This document shows positions 29,604 to 39,937 of a stretch of 45,449 nt of DNA, one piece after another. Numbering within the stretch: the stretch's first letter is position 1; every line of letters begins with the position of its first letter. The notes under the pieces were generated by a model. That model was not told the origin of the DNA, made no database searches, and saw only the letters and a list, made by a program, of their open reading frames with translations. The position numbers and the translations under genes are program-made. The stretch spans positions 175,504 through 220,952 of the forward strand of contig JARSSO010000055.1 in NCBI GenBank assembly GCA_029624765.1, read 5' to 3'. Source of the stretch: Candidatus Contendibacter sp. GTDB taxonomy: Bacteria; Pseudomonadota; Gammaproteobacteria; Competibacterales; Competibacteraceae.

Positions 29604-30101
29604 GTGAACGACAGGAACGACAAGACGGAATCCACCGCCGGGGGGGACGAGGTAGCCCTCTTTGCCGATGGCGCCTGTTCCGGCAATCCCGGCCCCGGCG
29701 GCTGGGGCGTGTTGCTGCGTTGCCGGGGCCGGGAAAAGGAACTGTCCGGCGCCGAGCCGGCCACCACCAACAACCGGATGGAACTGCTGGCGGTCATCTC
29801 CGGCCTGGAGGCGCTGAAGCGACCGGCGCGGGTGCGTGTTTGCACCGACAGCCAGTATGTGATGAAGGGCGTCACCGAATGGCTGGCGAGCTGGAAGCGG
29901 CGCGGTTGGAAAACCGCCGACCGCCAGCCGGTGAAGAACGTCGATCTCTGGCTGCGGCTGGAAACCGCCCTGGCCCCGCACCACGTTGAATGGCAATGGG
30001 TGCGCGGCCATGCGGGCCACCCCGAGAACGAACGGGTGGATCGGCTGGCCGCGGCCGCGCTCGCTCACTTGAAATTAACCGGAGATCGAAGCGATCCGTA
30101 G
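29604..30101 (+). CDS. rnhA: Ribonuclease HI
   Basis: The 165-residue protein cuts RNA in RNA-DNA hybrids. Catalytic residues are in DGACSGNPGPGGWG (Asp), NNRMELLAVISGLEAL (Glu), CTDSQYVMKG (Asp) and the C-terminal HPENERVDRLA (Asp). The GTG start at 29604 follows GAGGAG by 4 bp and is preferred over the in-frame ATG 29418. The N-terminal 20 residues (VNDRNDKTESTAGGDEVALF) are slightly longer than in E. coli. It ends 3 bp before dnaQ. Confidence 0.95.
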   Translation: MNDRNDKTESTAGGDEVALFADGACSGNPGPGGWGVLLRCRGREKELSGAEPATTNNRMELLAVISGLEALKRPARVRVCTDSQYVMKGVTEWLASWKRRGWKTADRQPVKNVDLWLRLETALAPHHVEWQWVRGHAGHPENERVDRLAAAALAHLKLTGDRSDP

Positions 30102-30104
30102 TCC

Positions 30105-30838
30105 ATGAACGAACGTCAGGTCGTGCTCGACACCGAAACCACCGGCATCGATCCCGGTCAGGGACATCGCGTCATCGAGATCGGCTGTATCGAATTGCTG
30201 AACCGGCGGCTGACCCGCCGCCGGTTTCACGTCTATCTGCAACCCGACCGCGCCGTCGACGCGGAGGCGGTTCGGGTGCATGGCCTCACCAACGACTTTC
30301 TCGCCAGCCAGCCGCGCTTCCCGGATATCGCCGACGAATTCTTGCGGTTCGTCCGGGGGGCCGAGCTCATCATTCACAACGCGCCGTTCGACCTGGATTT
30401 TCTCAACCGCGAGTTGCGACGATGCGGGCGCGAGCGGATGGTTCTGGAACAACTCTGCACGGTGGTCGACACCCTGATCATGGCCCGGCAGCGCCATCCG
30501 GGTCAGCGCAACAGCCTGGACGCCCTGTGCAAGCGCTACAACATCGACAATTCCCAGCGTACCCTGCACGGCGCCCTGCTGGACGCGGAAATCCTGGCCG
30601 ACGTTTATCTGGCGATGACCCGCCAGCAGGATTCGCTGTTCGTGCCGACAACCGTCGCCGAGGCGGCGCTGAATGGCGCCCAGGCTCAGCGCGCGGCGTT
30701 GCGCCGCGGTCGACCGCCGCTGCCGGTGATTCGCGCCGACGCCGAGGAACGCGCCGCCCACGCGTGCTATCTTGAGATGCTGGATCAGAGCGGGGGGGGG
30801 CCGTGCGTGTGGCGGCGGCTGGAACCGACCGATCCCGC

Positions 30839-30842
<4 letters not shown>
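30105..30842 (+). CDS. dnaQ: DNA polymerase III epsilon subunit (3'-5' proofreading exonuclease)
   Basis: The 245-residue protein has DEDDh exonuclease motifs: Exo I VLDTETTGID, Exo II IHNAPFDLDFLN, and Exo III HGALLDAEILADVYLAM with the catalytic His. The C-terminal region that binds the polymerase alpha subunit is present (PLPVIRADAEERAAH..., ending CVWRRLEP). A run of nine Gs at 30792-30800 codes the Gly-rich QSGGGP segment near the end. rnhA-dnaQ is a common gammaproteobacterial pair. The stop overlaps the stop of the convergent epimerase. Confidence 0.95.
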
Positions 30843-31842
<1,000 letters not shown>

Positions 31843-31846
<4 letters not shown>

Positions 31847-33120
31847 AGCCGACCGTCCACGACGGCGGCCGGTAGCACATATTTGACGTCGAACAGCACC
31901 GAGACCGGCTTGCCCAGGGCGCGAATGCGCGCGGCTCCCATTTCTTGGAATTGCCGGTGCGCCACCGTCACGATGATGGCGTCGTAGTGCCCCTCCCTCG
32001 GCTCCCGAGTCAGTTCGATGCCGTATTCATGCGCCGCCTGCCGTGGATCGACCCAGGGATCGTGGACATCGACGCGCGCGCGGTAGTCGCGGAATTCCCG
32101 GAGAATGTCCACCACGCGGGTATTGCGCAGATCCGGGCAGTTTTCCTTGAAGGTCAGACCCATGATCAACACGTTGGCGTCCATCACCGGGATGCGTTTC
32201 TGGGTCATCAGCTTGACCACTCGTTGCGCCACGTAGGCGCCCATGCCGTCGTTGGTGCGCCGGCCGGCCAGGATCATTTCCGGATGGAAGCCGATCTCCT
32301 GCGCCTTGTGGGTCAGGTAGTAGGGGTCCACGCCGATGCAATGACCGCCGACCAGCCCCGGTCGGAACGGCAGGAAGTTCCACTTGGAGCCGGCGGCGAG
32401 CAGAACCTCTTCCGTGTCGATCCCCAGCCGGTGGAACAGCAGCGCCAGTTCGTTGACCAAGGCGATGTTGACGTCACGCTGGGTGTTCTCGATCACCTTG
32501 GCCGCTTCCGCCACCCGAATGCTGGATGCCCGATGCGTGCCGACGGTGATGATGCGCCGATACAAGGCGTCCACGAAGTCGGCCACTTCCGGGGTGGAAC
32601 CGGACGTTACCTTGCGGATGGCGGTGACCCGGTGCTCCTTGTCGCCGGGGTTGATGCGCTCCGGGCTGTAGCCGGCGAAGAAGTCCAGGTTGAAGCGCAG
32701 GTCCGATTCCCGCTCCAGGATCGGCACGCAAACTTCCTCGGTCGCGCCCGGATAGACGGTCGATTCATAGATCACCACATCGCCGGGCTTCAAAAGCCAG
32801 CCCACGGTCGTGCTGGCCGCAACCAGCGGACTGAAGTCGGGGCGCTTGGATTCGTCCACCGGAGTCGGCACCGTGACGATGTAGACGTTACAATCGCGCA
32901 GATCCTCGGCGCGATGGGTGAAGCGCAGGTGCGTGGCGTGGCGCAGTTCCTCCGGGGTGACTTCCAGCGTGCTGTCGGCGCCGGCTTGCAGTTCCTGGAC
33001 GCGCGCCTCGTTGATGTCCAGGCCCAGCGTGGGAAACTGCTTGCCGAACTCGACCGCCAGGGGCAGTCCCACGTAGCCGAGACCCACGATGCCGAGGCGG
33101 GCGGTGGCGAGGTCCAACAT
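31843..33120 (-). CDS. Nucleotide-sugar 6-dehydrogenase, TviB/VipA-like
   Basis: The 425-residue enzyme oxidises C6 of a UDP-sugar to the uronate. GIVGLGYVGLPLAVEFG is the NAD site, VPTPVDESKRPDFS and ESTVYPGATEE are conserved, and GLVGGHCIGVDPYYL carries the catalytic Cys. The EAAKVIENTQRDVNIALVNE and AGSKWNFLPFRPG stretches are characteristic of the TviB branch (UDP-GlcNAc 6-dehydrogenase) rather than Ugd. It follows metG by 36 bp, so read-through from metG is possible. Confidence 0.92.
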
Positions 33121-33156
33121 CGGTCAGGCTCCGTTTTTTCAGATTACGGTTGCGGA

Positions 33157-35187
33157 TTATTTCACGCGCATTCCCGGCGCCGCGCCGGCGTCAGGGGCGA
33201 GCAGGTAAATTCCACCGCCTCCACCCGCCGCCAGCACCATACCCTCGGAAAGGCCAAAGCGCATCTTGCGCGGGGCCAGATTGGCGACCATCACCGTCAG
33301 CCGGCCCTGCAAATCCTCGGGGGCATAGGCGGACTTGATGCCGGCGAACACCTGGCGGGTCTCGCCGCCGAGATCGAGTTCCAGCCGCACCAGTTTATCG
33401 GCGCCGGTCACCGCTTCGGCCTTGACGATGCGCGCCACCCGCAGATCCACCTTGGCGAACTCCTCGATGGTGACGGTCGGGCCAATCGGATCGTCCACCA
33501 GCGGTCCACTGGGCTTGGCGACTTCCTCGGCGGGGGGATAGCTCTCCTTCGAATCCTCGATCATGGCGGCGATCTGCGCCATCTCCACCCGCTGCATCAG
33601 CGGCTTGAATTCGGCGATGACATGATCGAGCAGCGGGGCGTCCAGGTCGGCCCAGCGCAGCGGCGGGATTCGCAGGAATTGCTCCACCTGGGCGGCCATG
33701 CCGGGCAGAACCGGCTTGAGATAAATCATCAGCGCCCGGAACAGGTTCAGGCCCATGCCGCACACGGCCTGGACCTCGGTCTCGGCGCCGGTCCGTTTGG
33801 CCAGCGCCCACGGCTTCTTTTCGTCGATGTACTGATTGGCGCGGTCGGCCAGTGCCATGATCTCGCGCATGGCCCGGCCGAATTCCCGTCCCTCGTAGGC
33901 CTGGGCGATGGAAGCGCCGGCGGCGACGAATTCCGCGTACAACGCCGGCTCGGCGAGTTGGCCGGCCAGCCGGCCCTCAAAACGGCGGGTGATGAAACCG
34001 GCGCAGCGACTGGCAATGTTGACCAGTTTGCCCACCAGGTCGCTGTTGACCCGCTGCGCGAAATCCTCGAAATTCAGGTCGAGGTCGTCGATGCCGTCGC
34101 TCAGCTTGCTGGCGAAGTAGTAGCGCAGATACTCCGGCCGCAGGTGGTTGAGGTAGGTGCGGGCCTTGATGAAGGTGCCGCGCGATTTCGACATCTTTTG
34201 CCCGTCCACGGTCAGGAAACCGTGGCAATGCACCGCCGTGGGCTTGCGGAAGCCGGCCCCGGTCAATTCCGCCGGCCAGAACAGGATATGGAAATAAGCA
34301 ATGTCCTTGCCGATGAAGTGGTGAACCTCGGCGTCGCTTTCGGGATTCCAAAAATCCTCGAATTTCAAGCCGGCGCGGTTGCAGTAGTTTTGGAAGCTGG
34401 CCATGTAGCCGATGGGCGCGTCCAGCCAGACGTAGAAATATTTGCCGGGCGCGTCGGGGATTTCGAAGCCCCAGTACGGCGCGTCGCGGGAGATATCCCA
34501 TTCCTGCAAGCCGGCGGTGAACCATTCGTCGAGCTTGTTGACCATTTGCGGCTGGATGGGACCGCTGGCGATCCAGTCCTTCAGCAGGGTTTCGAAGTCG
34601 GCCAGTTTGAAAAAGAAGTGCAGCGACTCCTTAAGAACCGGTATTGCGCCGGACACCACCGAGCGGGGATTTTTCAGGTCGGTGGGCGCGTAGGTCGCCC
34701 CGCAGTTCTCGCAACTGTCGCCGTACTGGTCGGGTGTGCCGCAACGCGGACACTCGCCCTTGATGAAGCGGTCCGGCAGGAACATCTGCTTTTCCGGATC
34801 GTAGGCCTGGGTGATGACCCGGCGGCTGATGTAGCCGCCCTTGTCCAGCCGGCGATAGATCAATTCGGCGTAATGGCGGCATTCGGGGGAATGCGTCGAA
34901 TGATAGTTGTCGAACTCAATCAGGAAATCGGCGAAATCGGCGCGATGGTCGTGCCAGACGCGCTCGATAAGCTGTTCCGGGGTAACGCCGTCCTGCTCGG
35001 CGCGCAGCATGATCGGAGTGCCGTGGGCGTCGTCGGCGCAAACGTAATGGCATTCGTGGCCGCGCAATTTCTGAAAGCGAACCCAGATGTCGGTCTGGAT
35101 GTACTCGACCAGATGGCCGATGTGGATCGGGCCGTTGGCGTAGGGCAGGGCGCTGGTGACGAGGATGCGGCGGTTCGAATGGCTCAT
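33157..35187 (-). CDS. metG: Methionyl-tRNA synthetase
   Basis: The 676-residue protein has HIGH at 22-25 (PIHIGHLVE), KMSKS at 331-335, and a zinc knuckle CPRCGTPDQYGDSCENCG. The C-terminal OB-fold tRNA-binding domain reads EEFAKVDLRVARIVKAE to SEGMVLAA. It charges elongator and initiator tRNAs with methionine. ATG 35187 is chosen because homology starts at SHSNRRILVTSALPYANG. It reads on toward the sugar-nucleotide genes. Confidence 0.97.
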   Translation of the reverse strand: MSHSNRRILVTSALPYANGPIHIGHLVEYIQTDIWVRFQKLRGHECHYVCADDAHGTPIMLRAEQDGVTPEQLIERVWHDHRADFADFLIEFDNYHSTHSPECRHYAELIYRRLDKGGYISRRVITQAYDPEKQMFLPDRFIKGECPRCGTPDQYGDSCENCGATYAPTDLKNPRSVVSGAIPVLKESLHFFFKLADFETLLKDWIASGPIQPQMVNKLDEWFTAGLQEWDISRDAPYWGFEIPDAPGKYFYVWLDAPIGYMASFQNYCNRAGLKFEDFWNPESDAEVHHFIGKDIAYFHILFWPAELTGAGFRKPTAVHCHGFLTVDGQKMSKSRGTFIKARTYLNHLRPEYLRYYFASKLSDGIDDLDLNFEDFAQRVNSDLVGKLVNIASRCAGFITRRFEGRLAGQLAEPALYAEFVAAGASIAQAYEGREFGRAMREIMALADRANQYIDEKKPWALAKRTGAETEVQAVCGMGLNLFRALMIYLKPVLPGMAAQVEQFLRIPPLRWADLDAPLLDHVIAEFKPLMQRVEMAQIAAMIEDSKESYPPAEEVAKPSGPLVDDPIGPTVTIEEFAKVDLRVARIVKAEAVTGADKLVRLELDLGGETRQVFAGIKSAYAPEDLQGRLTVMVANLAPRKMRFGLSEGMVLAAGGGGGIYLLAPDAGAAPGMRVK

Positions 35188-35222
35188 GGCGCGGACAATC
35201 ACGGTCGCTTGACGGAGAAGAG

Positions 35223-35235
35223 TGTTAAATTAACA
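35223..35235. promoter_or_regulatory. Palindrome TGTTAA-A-TTAACA between divergent metG and small secreted protein
   Basis: A perfect 13-bp odd palindrome lies in the 108-bp gap between metG and the gene at 35296, the only AT-rich stretch there. It could be an operator or simply contain the -10 region of either gene. No matching -35 could be assigned with confidence. Confidence 0.35.
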
Positions 35236-35295
35236 GCATTCCCACGGTCCCGCCACCCATGCGGCGGGGCGACGGTCTCGTCAAAGGAGAAGTCA

Positions 35296-35589
35296 ATGGT
35301 GAAAATCAACATCTTGTCCAGCCTGATCGTTGCGGCGGCGCTGGCGGCCCAATCGGCGCGCGCGGGCATGGAGACGAGGGCCGAGGAAATCTGGAGCGAG
35401 AATTTTTGCGAGCAGGCGGTGTCACTGGCCATACAGCATGGCGAATCCCCGGAACAACTCAATATGGTGAGTTGCCGGCTGCTGAACTACTATCAGCCGT
35501 CTTATTGGCAATGCGTGATCGACGCTTTGCGGGCCAATCCCGGCCTCAAGCTGGAAGCCGCGCGCCAGAAGTGCCTGGCGGAGTATTGA
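35296..35589 (+). CDS. Small secreted protein with four cysteines
   Basis: The 97-residue protein starts at ATG 35296, 5 bp after AAGGAGA. Residues 1-23 are a signal peptide (MVKINILSSLIVAAALAAQSARA). The mature part of about 74 residues has four Cys (NFCEQA, VSCRLL, WQCVID, QKCLAEY) spaced like two disulfide-linked helix pairs. No family is recognised. It is probably periplasmic. Divergent from metG; mrp follows after 86 bp. Confidence 0.85.
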   Translation: MVKINILSSLIVAAALAAQSARAGMETRAEEIWSENFCEQAVSLAIQHGESPEQLNMVSCRLLNYYQPSYWQCVIDALRANPGLKLEAARQKCLAEY

Positions 35590-35675
35590 GCGAGGATCAC
35601 CCGCGGGGCGACCGGTGAGCGGTCTTGCCGCAATCGATTTGTTTTCAACGTTAATTTTCTTAAGGAGTTTGAACG

Positions 35676-36767
35676 ATGACCGCCTTGTCGCGCGCCGATG
35701 TGGAAAACACCCTCAAGGGTTACGTGGACCCTTATCTGGAAAAGGATTTGATCTCCGCCAAGTGCGTCAAGGCCATTCGGGTCGATGGTGGTCGGGTCGA
35801 GGTGGAGGTGGAGTTGGGGTTTCCGGCGGTCGGCCATCGAGACGCGCTAAGCGCCGCGCTCCGCGAGCGGTTGACGGCGCTGCCGGGCGTCGGCGAGGCC
35901 GCGATTCGGGTGGAGAGCAGGATCGTCGCCCACGAAGTGCAGAAAGGGCTGAAACCACTGCCGGGCGTCAGGAACATCATCGCCGTGGCGTCCGGCAAGG
36001 GCGGGGTCGGCAAATCCACCACGGCGGTCAATCTGGCGCTGGCGCTGAGCGCCGAGGGCGCGACCGTCGGCTTGCTGGACGCCGACATCTACGGTCCCAG
36101 CCAGCCGCGGATGCTGGGCATGCACGCGCGGCCGGAATCGCGGGACGGCAAGACCATGGAACCGGTCGTGAGTTACGGCATTCAATCCATGTCCATCGGC
36201 TACCTGATCGAGGAGGAAACGCCGATGGTCTGGCGCGGACCGATGGTGACCCAGGCGCTGGAGCAGTTGCTGCGCGACACCCGCTGGCAAAATCTCGATT
36301 ATCTGGTCATCGACCTGCCGCCGGGCACCGGCGACACGCAACTGACCCTGGCGCAGAAAGTACCCGTCAGCGGCGCGATCATCGTCACCACGCCGCAGGA
36401 CATCGCCCTGCTGGACGCCCGCAAGGGGTTGAAGATGTTCGAGAAGGTGGAGGTGCCAGTGCTGGGCATCGTCGAGAACATGAGCATCCACATCTGCTCG
36501 AAATGCGGTCACGAGGAGCATATTTTCGGCGCGGGCGGCGGGCAACGCATGGCCGCGCAGTACGACGTCCCGCTCCTGGGCGCGCTGCCGCTGGATATCC
36601 GCATCCGGGAGGAAACCGACGGCGGCCAGCCGACCGTCGCGGCTGAGCCGGACAGCCGCATCGCCGGCCTGTATCGAGACATCGCCCGCCGCGCCGCCGC
36701 CCGGCTGTCGCTACAGGCAAAGAATTACAGCCACCGGTTTCCCAATATCGTGATCCAGAACACCTGA
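35676..36767 (+). CDS. Iron-sulfur cluster carrier, Mrp/ApbC family P-loop ATPase
   Basis: The 363-residue protein has an N-terminal MIP18-like domain (1-88), then deviant Walker A SGKGGVGKST (about 106-115), LDADIYGPSQPRMLG, VIDLPPGTGDTQL, and IVENMSIHICSKCGHEEHIFG with the CxxC that holds the [4Fe-4S] cluster at the dimer interface. It delivers clusters to apoproteins. AAGGAG lies 8 bp before ATG 35676. It is followed after 10 bp by dcd, as in other gammaproteobacteria where mrp, dcd and metG cluster. Confidence 0.95.
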   Translation: MTALSRADVENTLKGYVDPYLEKDLISAKCVKAIRVDGGRVEVEVELGFPAVGHRDALSAALRERLTALPGVGEAAIRVESRIVAHEVQKGLKPLPGVRNIIAVASGKGGVGKSTTAVNLALALSAEGATVGLLDADIYGPSQPRMLGMHARPESRDGKTMEPVVSYGIQSMSIGYLIEEETPMVWRGPMVTQALEQLLRDTRWQNLDYLVIDLPPGTGDTQLTLAQKVPVSGAIIVTTPQDIALLDARKGLKMFEKVEVPVLGIVENMSIHICSKCGHEEHIFGAGGGQRMAAQYDVPLLGALPLDIRIREETDGGQPTVAAEPDSRIAGLYRDIARRAAARLSLQAKNYSHRFPNIVIQNT

Positions 36768-36777
36768 GACTCTCGTC

Positions 36778-37380
36778 ATGCGGCTGTGTGATCGGGATAT
36801 CGAACGCTGTTTGGCCGAGGGTCGAATTCGCATCGAGCCTCGCCCCGCTCCGGGCAAGATCAACGGGGTCAGCGTGGATCTGCATCTGGGCAGCCGGTTT
36901 CGGGTGTTCAACGATCACGCCGCGTCCCACATCGATCTCAGCGGTCCGCGCGAGGAGGTGGATCACGCCATCAACCGGATCATGGGCAAGGAGATTCGGA
37001 TCGCCCCGCACGAGGCTTTTTTCCTGCATCCTGGCGAACTGGCGCTGGCGGTGACCGCCGAGACCATCACCGTGCCCGCCGATCTGGTCGGCTGGCTGGA
37101 CGGCCGCTCCAGCCTGGCGCGGCTGGGATTGATGGTGCACGTCACTGCCCACCGCATCGATCCCGGCTGGAGCGGGGCCATCGTGCTGGAGTGCTTCAAC
37201 AGCGGCAAGTTGCCGCTGGCGCTGCGGCCGGGCATGGCGATTTGCGCCATCAGCTTCGAGACCCTGACCGGTCCCGCCGTCCGGCCCTACGACCAGCGCC
37301 GGGACGCCAAGTATCAGCGGCAGACCGGCCCCACTCCCAGCCGGATCGGCGACGACGAGCCGCTTGACCAGGGCCATTGA
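36778..37380 (+). CDS. dcd: dCTP deaminase
   Basis: The 200-residue enzyme deaminates dCTP to dUTP for thymidylate synthesis. SVDLHLGSRFRVF, the nucleotide-binding GRSSLARLGL, HRIDPGWSG and catalytic Glu in VLECFNSGKLPLALRPGM are all present, as is the C-terminal AKYQRQTGPTPSRI. Cys replaces the usual Phe next to the catalytic Glu. Length is close to the typical 193. No terminator is obvious in the 165 bp before the convergent pilT end. Confidence 0.96.
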   Translation: MRLCDRDIERCLAEGRIRIEPRPAPGKINGVSVDLHLGSRFRVFNDHAASHIDLSGPREEVDHAINRIMGKEIRIAPHEAFFLHPGELALAVTAETITVPADLVGWLDGRSSLARLGLMVHVTAHRIDPGWSGAIVLECFNSGKLPLALRPGMAICAISFETLTGPAVRPYDQRRDAKYQRQTGPTPSRIGDDEPLDQGH

Positions 37381-37545
37381 GCCCGCGATTGACGGATGAC
37401 GGGAAAGACCACGCCCGTTTTGTCGTTGCCAGCCTTTTCGCCCGTCGCCAAGACCGGTCCGGTTCGGCGCCCGTGAGCGGCGCGTGAACGCCGGCTCCGC
37501 GCCACTACTTGGCGCGTCCGGGCGACGGCGCGGCCAAGTCATCGC

Positions 37546-38592
37546 TTACGCCGCGACCTTGAACGACGCCTTGTTCTGGGCGTAGGAAATGGCTTCCTCG
37601 CGGCTGACCAATCCCTTTTTGATCACGTCCTGCAACGCCTGATCGAGCGTCTGCATCCCATGGGCCGCGCCGGTCTGAATGGAGGAGTACATCTGCGCCA
37701 CCTTGTCCTCGCGGATCAGGTTGCGAATGGCGGGGATGCCGACCATGATCTCGTGCACCGCCGTCCGGCCGCCGCCCTTCTTCTTGAGCAGCGCCTGCGA
37801 GATGACCGCGCGCAGCGACTCGGACAGCATCGACCGTACCATCGGCTTTTCGCCGGCCGGGAACACGTCGATGATGCGGTCGATGGTCTTGGGGGCTGAA
37901 CTGGTGTGCAGGGTGCCGAACACCAGATGCCCGGTTTCGGAGGCGGTCAGCGCCAGCCGAATGGTTTCCTGATCGCGCATCTCGCCGACCAGGATGATGT
38001 CCGGGTCCTCGCGCAGGGCCGAGCGCAGCGCCTCGTTGAACCCGAGCGTATCGCGATGCACCTCGCGCTGATTGACCAGGCAGCGCTGGCTCTGGTGAAC
38101 GAATTCGATCGGATCCTCGATGGTCAGGATATGGCCGTACTCGTTCTTGTTGATATGGTCGATCATCGCCGCCAGGGTGGTGGACTTGCCCGACCCGGTC
38201 GGTCCCGTCACCAGGACCAGCCCGCGCGGCACGTCGATCAAATCCCGGAACACCGCCGGACACCCCAGATCGTCCAGGGTCTGGATCAGGGTGGGAATGG
38301 TGCGGAACACGCCCGCCGCCCCCCGGTTTTGATTGAAGGCGTTGACGCGGAATCGGGCCAGCTTCGGAATCTCGAACGAGAAGTCGCATTCCAGGAATTC
38401 GTCGTAGTCCTTGCGCTGCTTGTCGTTCATGATGTCGTAGATCAGGCCGTGGACCTGCTTGTGCTCCAGCGCTGGCACGTTGATGCGGCGCACGTCGCCA
38501 TCCACCCGGATCATCGGCGGCAGGCCGGCCGACAAATGCAGGTCCGAGGCTTTGTTCTGAACGGAAAAGGTCAATAGTTCGTCGAGGGTCAT
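37546..38592 (-). CDS. pilT: Type IV pilus retraction ATPase PilT
   Basis: The 348-residue hexameric ATPase pulls pilins out of the fibre. Walker A GPTGSGKST is at 130-138, Asp box ILTIEDPIE at 155-163, Walker B DPDIILVGEMRD at 196-207, His box TASETGHLVFGTLHT, and the PilT-specific AIRNLIRE at 288-295. Its start follows GGGAG. pilU, often next in line, is not present downstream; dcd is convergent instead. Divergent from yggS, a very common gammaproteobacterial arrangement. Confidence 0.97.
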   Translation of the reverse strand: MTLDELLTFSVQNKASDLHLSAGLPPMIRVDGDVRRINVPALEHKQVHGLIYDIMNDKQRKDYDEFLECDFSFEIPKLARFRVNAFNQNRGAAGVFRTIPTLIQTLDDLGCPAVFRDLIDVPRGLVLVTGPTGSGKSTTLAAMIDHINKNEYGHILTIEDPIEFVHQSQRCLVNQREVHRDTLGFNEALRSALREDPDIILVGEMRDQETIRLALTASETGHLVFGTLHTSSAPKTIDRIIDVFPAGEKPMVRSMLSESLRAVISQALLKKKGGGRTAVHEIMVGIPAIRNLIREDKVAQMYSSIQTGAAHGMQTLDQALQDVIKKGLVSREEAISYAQNKASFKVAA

Positions 38593-38621
38593 GGCGATTG
38601 CTCCCGCTGGGGCGTTGAGGG

Positions 38622-38641
38622 ACGGCTCGCCGGCGAGCCGT
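38622..38641. repeat. 20-bp perfect palindrome upstream of pilT
   Basis: ACGGCTCGCC and its exact complement lie 30 bp before the pilT start codon, in the 131-bp divergent region with yggS. An AT-rich patch (38655-38690, TATATATCTATCATAAG) beside it likely carries the promoters. If transcribed, the palindrome would form a hairpin in the pilT leader. Confidence 0.5.
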
Positions 38642-38723
38642 GCCGCTGAATCGGATTACAAAATTTAGTATATATCTATCATAAGCCTTGCACCGCGTCG
38701 TCCGTCCAGGAAGCCCAGCTCGC

Positions 38724-39410
38724 ATGACCACTGATTTCGCCGATCGCCTCCACGCGGTGCGGGACCGCATCCGCGCCGCCGAACGCCGTTTTCGACGCCC
38801 GTCCGGCGCCGCGCGCCTGCTGGCGGTCAGCAAGACCCAGCCGGCACTCGCCGTCGCCGCCATGGCGGCCGCCGGCCAGACCTGCTTTGGGGAAAACTAC
38901 GTCCAGGAAGCGCTGGAAAAAATGGCCGAACTGGCGCCGCTGGCGCTGGAATGGCATTTCATCGGCCCGCTTCAGACCAACAAAACGCGCCCCGTCGCCG
39001 AACGCTTCGCCTGGGTCCATGGCCTGGACCGGCTGAAAATCGCCGAGCGGCTGAGCGCGCAACGGCCCGAGTCCCTGCCGCCCCTGAACGTCTGCCTGCA
39101 AGTCAACGTCGACCGGGAACCCACCAAGCACGGTCTGGACCCGGCGGACGTGGGTGAAATCGCCGCCGCGGTCGCGGCCCTGCCCCGGTTGCGGCTGCGC
39201 GGCCTGATGGCGATTCCCGCCCCGGCGGTGGATTTCGCCACGCAACGCCAGGCGTTCGCCCGGCTACGAATCCTGCGAGAGCAACTCGCCGCCGCTGGCC
39301 TGGCGCTGGATACCTTGTCGATGGGCATGTCCGACGATCTGGAAGCCGCCATCGCCGAGGGGGCAACCCTGGTGCGGGTGGGCACGGCCCTGTTCGGGCC
39401 GCGCCGCTGA
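38724..39410 (+). CDS. PLP homeostasis protein, YggS/PROSC family
   Basis: The 228-residue alanine-racemase-like TIM-barrel protein binds pyridoxal phosphate and regulates its level. AVSKTQP carries the PLP Lys, FGENYVQEALEKM follows, then WHFIGPLQTNKTR, VCLQVNVDREPTKHG, GLMAIP and SMGMSDDLEAAIAEGATLVRVGTALFG. ATG 38724 is preferred because homology starts there; CCAGGAAG precedes it. Confidence 0.95.
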   Translation: MTTDFADRLHAVRDRIRAAERRFRRPSGAARLLAVSKTQPALAVAAMAAAGQTCFGENYVQEALEKMAELAPLALEWHFIGPLQTNKTRPVAERFAWVHGLDRLKIAERLSAQRPESLPPLNVCLQVNVDREPTKHGLDPADVGEIAAAVAALPRLRLRGLMAIPAPAVDFATQRQAFARLRILREQLAAAGLALDTLSMGMSDDLEAAIAEGATLVRVGTALFGPRR

Positions 39411-39473
39411 GCGGCGACTTTACGCTATGCTAGCGCCACGATAACCCCCATTGCCCCGTGCCGAGAACTGACC

Positions 39474-39857
39474 ATGTCGCCATCCCGCCCCCCGTTCGGT
39501 CCCGCCGCGCGCGGCGGGCTGTCCAGTCTGCTGCTGTTGACCGTTCCGCTCCTGCTGGGCGCGGACGACGACTTCCTGCGCGAAATCGAGGACCAAGCGC
39601 GGCGACAGGCGGCAACCCTGGTCACCAACTCGCCCACGGTGCCCCTCGTGCCCGACACTGGCGCTGACCGGCTGGAGACGGAACTTGATCCAGCGGCCTT
39701 CGAACAGGCGCTGCGCCGCAGCCTGCCGGGCACCTACACGATCTATCAGCAGCTCAACACCAAGCGCAAGCAACAACTCTACCAGGCCTATCAGAGCGAC
39801 AATCGGCTCACCAACATCAGCGAGCGGGCCGCTCAATTGCTGAGCGGCAAGCCCTGA
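39474..39857 (+). CDS. Hypothetical exported protein between yggS and proC
   Basis: The 127-residue protein has an Arg-containing N-terminus and a hydrophobic stretch SSLLLLTVPLLLG with likely cleavage at GA-DDD. The mature part is charged and helical (FLREIEDQARRQAATL, QALRRSLPGTYTIYQQLNTKRKQQLYQAYQSDN) without Cys. I do not recognise a family. Its place in the conserved yggS-proC cluster suggests a cell-envelope role but proves nothing. The ribosome site is weak. Confidence 0.75.
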   Translation: MSPSRPPFGPAARGGLSSLLLLTVPLLLGADDDFLREIEDQARRQAATLVTNSPTVPLVPDTGADRLETELDPAAFEQALRRSLPGTYTIYQQLNTKRKQQLYQAYQSDNRLTNISERAAQLLSGKP

Positions 39858-39937
39858 AGCGGATGAAGCCGCGTTATCCCGCATCGACGCCTGCGTTGAT
39901 CCAGGCGTCCATCCGATCCTAAACCCACGAGGCGGAA

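Noticed and set aside
31945..35589. 1214-codon open frame on the plus strand opposite the dehydrogenase and metG genes
   Set aside because: It is the antisense shadow of GC-rich genes with clear motifs on the other strand. Only its last 97 codons (from ATG 35296, with ribosome site and signal peptide) are a real gene.
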